Below are positions 6,487 to 9,950 of a stretch of 9,950 nucleotides of DNA, in pieces; the first letter of the stretch is position 1; each line of letters opens with the position of its first letter. The position numbers and the translations under genes were made by a program. A model generated the notes under the pieces. That model was given only the letters and a program-made list of their open reading frames with translations, did not search any database and was not told where the DNA came from. The stretch is taken from positions 1 through 9,950 of the forward strand of contig CAAFWD010000221.1 in NCBI GenBank assembly GCA_900766645.1, read 5' to 3'. The stretch is from an uncultured Cetobacterium sp. (GTDB taxonomy: Bacteria > Fusobacteriota > Fusobacteriia > Fusobacteriales > Fusobacteriaceae).

Positions 6487-6602
6487 AGTTCAATATATTA
6501 ATATTAGAACTTAATTTTTTAAACAAAAGTTCAATATATTAATATTAGAACTTAATTTTTTGAATAAAAGTTTAATATTTTAATATTAAAATTTAATTTT
6601 TT
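6487..6602 (+). repeat. Three tandem 41-bp palindromic repeats filling the speD leader
   Basis: Units begin at 6487, 6528 and 6569, an exact period of 41 bases. Each has a 25-base dyad: left arm AGTTCAATAT, a 4-nt loop, then right arm ATATT, a bulged A, and GAACT. Each dyad is followed by TAATTTTTT and a 7-base variable spacer. Units 1 and 2 have identical dyads and tails. Unit 3 reads AGTTT/AAATT in the outer arms, so a C-G pair became T-A and a G-C pair became a G-T wobble, leaving the stem able to fold. The array starts just after the predicted speD transcription start. It could be a cooperative operator for the divergent HTH-cupin regulator or a run of RNA hairpins. Confidence 0.85.
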
Positions 6603-6631
6603 GTTAAAACTGTTAATTATGGGAGGAAGAA

Positions 6632-7048
6632 TTGAAACTAGAAACACTTGGAAGACACATTTTAATTGAATTTTATAACTGTGATGAGGAGATCTTAAAA
6701 GATCCAAAACTAATTGAGGAACATATGAATGAAGCGGCTAGAATTGCTAATGCAACAATAGTTCAGTCTGTATTCCATCACTTTAATCCATATGGAGTAT
6801 CAGGAGCAGTTATTATATCAGAATCACACCTAGCAATACATACTTGGCCAGAATATGGGTACGCAGCAGTAGATGTGTTTACATGTGGAGATAAAATAAA
6901 TCCTTGGACAGCTTTCCAATTTTTAGAGGATGTGTTCAAATCAGATAGAAGTGAATCAATAGAATTACCAAGAGGTATGGTAGAAAAAATAAGAAACTAT
7001 TCAAAAAGAGATTTAGGAAAAATCACTTTTAAACCTGAGGAGGCTTAA
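6632..7048 (+). CDS. speD: S-adenosylmethionine decarboxylase proenzyme (prokaryotic short type)
   Basis: Decarboxylates S-adenosylmethionine to supply the aminopropyl group for spermidine synthesis in the cytoplasm. At 138 residues it is the short bacterial/archaeal type, which self-cleaves and dimerises. The cleavage motif ISESHLAIHTWPEYGYAAVD places the scissile bond between Glu64 and Ser65; Ser65 would become the pyruvoyl cofactor. His70 and Cys85 (VFTCGD) match the processing and catalytic residues His68 and Cys83 of the Thermotoga maritima enzyme, which the protein resembles along its length (LGRHILIEFYNCD, YGVSG). The start is TTG 6632 with GGGAGG five bases upstream; there is no ATG nearby, and the Thermotoga enzyme starts at the equivalent place. 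speE follows after three bases. Expression is probably controlled by the divergent XRE-cupin regulator and the repeats in the leader. Confidence 0.96.
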   Translation: MKLETLGRHILIEFYNCDEEILKDPKLIEEHMNEAARIANATIVQSVFHHFNPYGVSGAVIISESHLAIHTWPEYGYAAVDVFTCGDKINPWTAFQFLEDVFKSDRSESIELPRGMVEKIRNYSKRDLGKITFKPEEA

Positions 7049-7051
7049 TTT

Positions 7052-7903
7052 ATGTTAGATTTATGGTTTACAGAAAAATGGTCAGAAAATACAAAATTTT
7101 CTATAAAAGTTAAGGAGCATATTTATTCAGAGGAAACTCCTTTTCAAAAGATAGATTTTTTTACATCAGATGAGTATGGAAGATTCTTTACTTTAGATGG
7201 ATTAATTATGATAACAGAAAAAGATGAGTTTATATATCATGAGATGATAACTCATGTACCTATGTGTACAAATATGAATATAAAAAAAGTTTTAGTAATT
7301 GGTGGCGGAGATGGAGGAACTGTAAGAGAGTTAACTAGATATTCATCAATTGAAAAAATAGATATGGTAGAGATTGATGAAAGAGTTGTAAAACTTTCTC
7401 AAAAATATCTTCCATTTACAGCGGATAAACTAGAGGATGAAAGAGTTACTTTATATTTCCAAGATGGATTAAAATTTGTAGAGGATTGTGAGTCAGGAAA
7501 ATATGATTTGATATTAGTTGATTCGACAGATCCAATTTCAGTGGGAGAGGGACTTTTTACAACTGAGTTTTATAAAAATTGTTTCAGAGTTTTATCAGAG
7601 GATGGAATTTTAGTTAATCAACATGAGTCTCCATATTATGAAAGATATTCAGAGGAGATGAAAAAAGCTCATGATAAAATAAAAAATATATTCCCAATTG
7701 CAAAAGTGTACCAATTCCATCAGCCAACATATGCTTCAGGTCATTGGCTATTTGGTTTTGCTTCTAAAAAATATGATCCAGTTATGGATTGTAATGTAGA
7801 AAAGTGGAATGAATTGGGATTAAAAACAAACTATTACAACACTGATATTCAGAAAGCTGCCTTTGCACTACCAAACTACGTGAAAGAAAAATTACAAAAA
7901 TAA
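7052..7903 (+). CDS. speE: Spermidine synthase (polyamine aminopropyltransferase)
   Basis: Transfers the aminopropyl group from decarboxylated S-adenosylmethionine to putrescine, giving spermidine and methylthioadenosine. The 283-residue length is typical. An N-terminal beta-hairpin domain (about 1-60, with EYGRFFTLDGLIMITEKDEFIYHEM) is followed by a Rossmann-like domain: the nucleotide loop VIGGGDGGT (82-90), MVEID (105-109) whose acidic residues bind the ribose, and LVDSTDP (155-161) with catalytic Asp157 and Asp160. The ATG has GAGGAGG about 8 bases upstream, inside the last codons of speD, so the two genes are co-translated. No speA, speB or speC lies in the window, so putrescine must come from elsewhere or from uptake. 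A different diamine or triamine acceptor cannot be excluded from sequence alone. Confidence 0.95.
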   Translation: MLDLWFTEKWSENTKFSIKVKEHIYSEETPFQKIDFFTSDEYGRFFTLDGLIMITEKDEFIYHEMITHVPMCTNMNIKKVLVIGGGDGGTVRELTRYSSIEKIDMVEIDERVVKLSQKYLPFTADKLEDERVTLYFQDGLKFVEDCESGKYDLILVDSTDPISVGEGLFTTEFYKNCFRVLSEDGILVNQHESPYYERYSEEMKKAHDKIKNIFPIAKVYQFHQPTYASGHWLFGFASKKYDPVMDCNVEKWNELGLKTNYYNTDIQKAAFALPNYVKEKLQK

Positions 7904-7936
7904 CAAAAAAAACTAGAAAAATACTTGTGATAGGAG

Positions 7937-7942
7937 TATAAT
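7937..7942 (+). promoter_or_regulatory. Possible -10 element upstream of the small secreted protein gene
   Basis: A consensus TATAAT lies 50 bases upstream of the ATG at 7992, but no convincing -35 hexamer stands 16-18 bases further up. No terminator was seen after speE, so transcription from the spe promoter may also continue into this gene. Confidence 0.35.
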
Positions 7943-7991
7943 CCAATTGTAGAAATAATTCACATATATTGAAGCTATTGGAGGCAATATC

Positions 7992-8330
7992 ATGAAAAAA
8001 GTATTAGGTTTAATTTTATTAGTATCATCATTAGCATTAGCATCAGATTCTCCAAAGGACATTTTAGAGGACAAGGTTGAAGCAAACTTACAGCAAGTTT
8101 TTCAAGGGGAGTTAAGAGCTGATTACGACGTAGATATTCATAAGAACTATGTTGAAGTGGAGATGGAAATAAAAGGTGAAAAGGTTCCAGTTTTAGCTGA
8201 TTTGAAAAAGATAAATGAGCAGTTAGTATCAACTGTAAAAAAAGATATTCCAAATAAAAAAGTTAAAGTAACTATAGAGATAGATAATTTAGATGAAAAT
8301 GATAAAGTAATCTATCAAAATGAGCAATAG
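7992..8330 (+). CDS. Small predicted secreted/periplasmic protein of unknown function
   Basis: I do not recognise this 112-residue protein. Residues 1-17 form a clear signal peptide: MKK, a hydrophobic core (VLGLILLVSSLAL), and a likely cleavage after Ala17 (ALA-SDS). The mature part, about 95 residues, is highly charged and rich in Lys, Glu and Asp, with no cysteine. Alternating patterns such as YVEVEMEIKG and KVKVTIEIDN suggest beta strands, separated by a predicted helix (LADLKKINEQLVSTVKK), so a small alpha/beta fold is likely. The ATG has GGAGG seven bases upstream. It lies downstream of speE in the same direction with an 88-bp gap and has its own terminator. The overlapping minus-strand open frame at 7990-8253 is its shadow. 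Confidence 0.8.
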   Translation: MKKVLGLILLVSSLALASDSPKDILEDKVEANLQQVFQGELRADYDVDIHKNYVEVEMEIKGEKVPVLADLKKINEQLVSTVKKDIPNKKVKVTIEIDNLDENDKVIYQNEQ

Positions 8331-8340
8331 TATAAATATA

Positions 8341-8366
8341 AAAGCCAGGAATTTTATCCTGGCTTT
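8341..8366. terminator. Bidirectional rho-independent terminator
   Basis: AAAGCCAGGA (8341-8350) pairs with TCCTGGCTTT (8357-8366) around a 6-nt loop, followed by a T-run (8364-8371). It ends the small secreted-protein gene. The A-rich left flank makes it usable for the convergent membrane-protein gene, whose stop codon is at 8370-8372. Confidence 0.9.
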
Positions 8367-8369
8367 TTT

Positions 8370-8891
8370 TTATTCGTGAGTTATATAGTGGATTCCTAAA
8401 AATAAAATATACCATCCGAAAACAGCATTAACAGCTGGACTTCCAATAACAGGAAGAATAATTATAAGAGAACCAAATAGAAAATGAAGTAGGCCCTTAA
8501 GAATAACAATAGCTTTTTTGATATTTTTAATATTTTCCCAACTTGTAATTTTATTTCCTCTACTTAAAAGAAGGATTAGTCCTTTTAAACATAAAAGTCC
8601 TCCAATATAACTTGTAAAAAAAAGTTTACTAGTAAATGTATTAAATAAAATTATAAATAAAGAGATTAATTCTAAAATTCCTTCTCCGAAAACTAGCCCC
8701 CAATGAAAATATGGATCTTTTCTTTTTGAAGCTGAGTAAAATAAATGGTAAATTCCGTTGATAAATAAAATACAACTAATTATAAATTTTATGTTTTCAG
8801 CGAAAAAATTTATATTACTTATTCCTAAAGCACCAATTACAACATAGATAATTCCAATGCTTAGGAAAAATGATTTTAAATTGTTTTTCAT
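8370..8891 (-). CDS. Six-helix membrane protein, DUF308/HdeD-like
   Basis: An inner-membrane protein of 173 residues with six predicted membrane segments at about 7-24, 33-52, 63-83, 90-110, 126-147 and 152-170, arranged as three pairs with short loops. The size, the repeated helix-pair pattern and glycine-rich helices (IIYVVIGALGI; FLFGSLIIILPVIG) resemble the DUF308/HdeD family, whose E. coli member is linked to acid resistance. The match is by architecture only, and no catalytic residues are visible. The ATG has AGGAG seven bases upstream. A TATAAT on the minus strand (8922-8927) could be its -10 element, with a poor -35. It is a single-gene unit convergent with the small secreted-protein gene. 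Confidence 0.75.
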   Translation of the reverse strand: MKNNLKSFFLSIGIIYVVIGALGISNINFFAENIKFIISCILFINGIYHLFYSASKRKDPYFHWGLVFGEGILELISLFIILFNTFTSKLFFTSYIGGLLCLKGLILLLSRGNKITSWENIKNIKKAIVILKGLLHFLFGSLIIILPVIGSPAVNAVFGWYILFLGIHYITHE

Positions 8892-9122
8892 GTAATTTCT
8901 CCTATTATATATTTTTATTAAATTATATCAAAATTATAGAATAATTTAAATATAAAAATCAGATATTAAAACTATATTTATAATAGAAGTTAATTTTTCA
9001 ATATAACTATATAAAAGATAGATATTAGAACATACTAAATTAGTATTATGTAAATAAGTTTGATTTTTTTATGTTTTAAATTTGTTAAAAACGTACTTTT
9101 TGTACAATTTCAAAATAAAAGT
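8892..9122. other. AT-rich intergenic stretch, nothing firm seen
   Basis: This is the left part of a 439-bp gap between the divergent membrane-protein gene and the TonB-dependent receptor. It is very AT-rich and has no ORF with a ribosome binding site. The sequence AAGTTTGATTTTTTT at 9056-9070 recurs at 9119-9133, where it contains the -35 of the receptor promoter. A small dyad GTAC-TTTTT-GTAC lies at 9093-9105. Neither is convincing as a regulatory site by itself. Confidence 0.5.
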
Positions 9123-9151
9123 TTGATTTTTTTTCACAAGTAAGCTATAAT
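9123..9151 (+). promoter_or_regulatory. Promoter of the cobalamin riboswitch and receptor gene
   Basis: TTGATT (9123-9128) and a consensus TATAAT (9146-9151) are separated by 17 bases. The predicted start is near 9158, about 20 bases before the riboswitch P1 stem, which fits a leader transcript carrying the whole aptamer. Confidence 0.75.
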
Positions 9152-9176
9152 CACTATTGCAAAAAAGAACAAAGAG

Positions 9177-9310
9177 ATGTTTTGATATGGAAGTGAGGTT
9201 AAATTCCTCCACGGCCCCGCCACTGTAATGCAGACGAAACTATGTAGCTCACTGGGAAACTGGGAAGAGATAGGAATAGGATGAAGTTAGTCAGGATACT
9301 TTCAAAACAT
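9177..9310 (+). ncRNA. Cobalamin (B12) riboswitch
   Basis: The leader RNA has the conserved core of a cobalamin aptamer: GGTTAAATTCC (9198-9208), then CGGCCCCGCCACTGTAATG (9212-9230), and a B12-box-like GTCAGGATACTTTC (9290-9303). A perfect 9-bp P1 stem, ATGTTTTGA (9177-9185) with TCAAAACAT (9302-9310), closes the element. The receptor's Shine-Dalgarno begins only about 10 bases after P1 and no terminator hairpin lies between, so control is probably of translation. The Shine-Dalgarno GGAGGAA (9321-9327) is complementary to TTCCTCC (9204-9210) inside the aptamer. Confidence 0.93.
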
Positions 9311-9330
9311 AAACTTCGAGGGAGGAAATA

Positions 9331-9950
9331 GTGAAAAAACAATTATTATTACTAGGAGTTCTAGTGAGTGCACTAACTATGGCACAAGAACAGGAAAAAA
9401 AGGCTATTAAATTAGAGGAGAGTGTAATAACTACAGAAAATTTTGAAACAACTGTAAGGGATACACCAGCTAATGTGAGCATCGTAACAGGAAAAGAAAT
9501 TTTAGAAAGTGGAGCTAAAGATTTAGTTGATGCTTTAAGAAATGTTCCTGGAGTTAGAGTAACAAGATATGCAGGAACAATTAAATTTGATATCAGAGGA
9601 TTAAATTCAATGTATAGTGATAGAAATGCACTTATAACATTGGATGGAGTACCAGTTTCTGCCAGTCAAATTGCAAATCTACCAATGACTATGATAGAAA
9701 GAGTGGAGGTTATTCCAGGTGGAGGAAATATTCTTTACGGTGATAAAGCTGTTGGTGGTATAGTAAATGTTCTTACTAAAAATGCAAAAGATGAAAAAAA
9801 TTATGGAAATATATTTACGGAAATCGGAAGTTATAATAGTAGAAAATTTGGAGTAAATTATGGAACAAAAGTTACTAATAATTTACTTTTAGACGTTGGA
9901 TATATAAAATCTGATAATGATGGATGGAGAGATAAAGAGGACTTTGATAA
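9331..9950 (+). CDS. TonB-dependent outer-membrane receptor, probably for corrinoids (3' end outside window)
   Basis: An outer-membrane beta-barrel receptor that imports a scarce ligand using TonB energy. The first 206 codons are present. The start is GTG 9331 with GGGAGG five bases upstream. A signal peptide covers residues 1-18 (KKQLLLLGVLVSALTMA, cleavage before QEQ). A TonB-box-like EESVITT (29-35) follows, then a plug domain from about 40 to 155 with FDIRGLNS (86-93), LDGVPV (104-109), IERVEVIPGG (122-131), and YGDKAVGGIVNVLTK (136-150). Barrel strands begin near 157. The cobalamin riboswitch immediately upstream strongly suggests that the ligand is vitamin B12 or another corrinoid, as for BtuB. 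Overall similarity to E. coli BtuB is limited to the plug motifs, so I give no symbol. Its presence shows the organism has an outer membrane. Confidence 0.93.
   Translation, partial: MKKQLLLLGVLVSALTMAQEQEKKAIKLEESVITTENFETTVRDTPANVSIVTGKEILESGAKDLVDALRNVPGVRVTRYAGTIKFDIRGLNSMYSDRNALITLDGVPVSASQIANLPMTMIERVEVIPGGGNILYGDKAVGGIVNVLTKNAKDEKNYGNIFTEIGSYNSRKFGVNYGTKVTNNLLLDVGYIKSDNDGWRDKEDFD

Noticed and set aside
6487..6602. CRISPR array
   Set aside because: The intervals between palindromes are short and nearly identical, there are only three units, they lie in a gene leader, and no cas gene is near.
9056..9133. Direct repeat AAGTTTGATTTTTTT as a duplicated promoter
   Set aside because: The first copy has no -10 element 17 bases downstream, so only the second copy looks like a working promoter.

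Overview
The window looks like the chromosome of a low-GC, Gram-negative anaerobe, most likely a member of the Fusobacteriota (Fusobacterium/Cetobacterium type). The AT-rich base composition, AGGAGG-type ribosome binding sites and Firmicutes-like proteins, combined with a TonB-dependent outer-membrane receptor, point there. This placement is inference; the window holds no rRNA or other phylogenetic marker.

Left third (1-4.5 kb): a metal-pterin module. A MoeA-type metal insertase fused to a periplasmic-binding-protein-like domain enters from the left edge on the plus strand. It converges, across a bidirectional terminator, on a tightly overlapping minus-strand operon: aldehyde:ferredoxin oxidoreductase (aor), a MoaD-like sulfur carrier, and a ThiF/MoeB-like E1 adenylyltransferase. 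AOR is the catalytic tungstoenzyme. The sulfur carrier and its activating enzyme would supply dithiolene sulfur for the pterin, and MoeA would insert the metal. The aor promoter is a clear TTGATA-N17-TATACT and lies inside a 43-bp inverted repeat.

Middle (4.6-7.9 kb): two XRE-HTH/cupin regulators, each transcribed divergently from a metabolic or transport gene. The first faces a LysE/RhtB-type exporter. The second faces speD-speE, which make decarboxylated S-adenosylmethionine and then spermidine. Between the second regulator and speD lie two back-to-back promoters and three exact-period (41 bp) copies of a palindromic element filling the speD leader. This element is the most unusual structure in the window.

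Right part (7.9-9.95 kb): a small predicted secreted protein of unknown function, a convergent six-helix DUF308/HdeD-like membrane protein, and a cobalamin riboswitch with a near-consensus promoter. The riboswitch controls a TonB-dependent receptor that starts at GTG 9331 and runs off the right edge. It is presumably a corrinoid receptor.

No mobile element, CRISPR array, tRNA or rRNA was seen.
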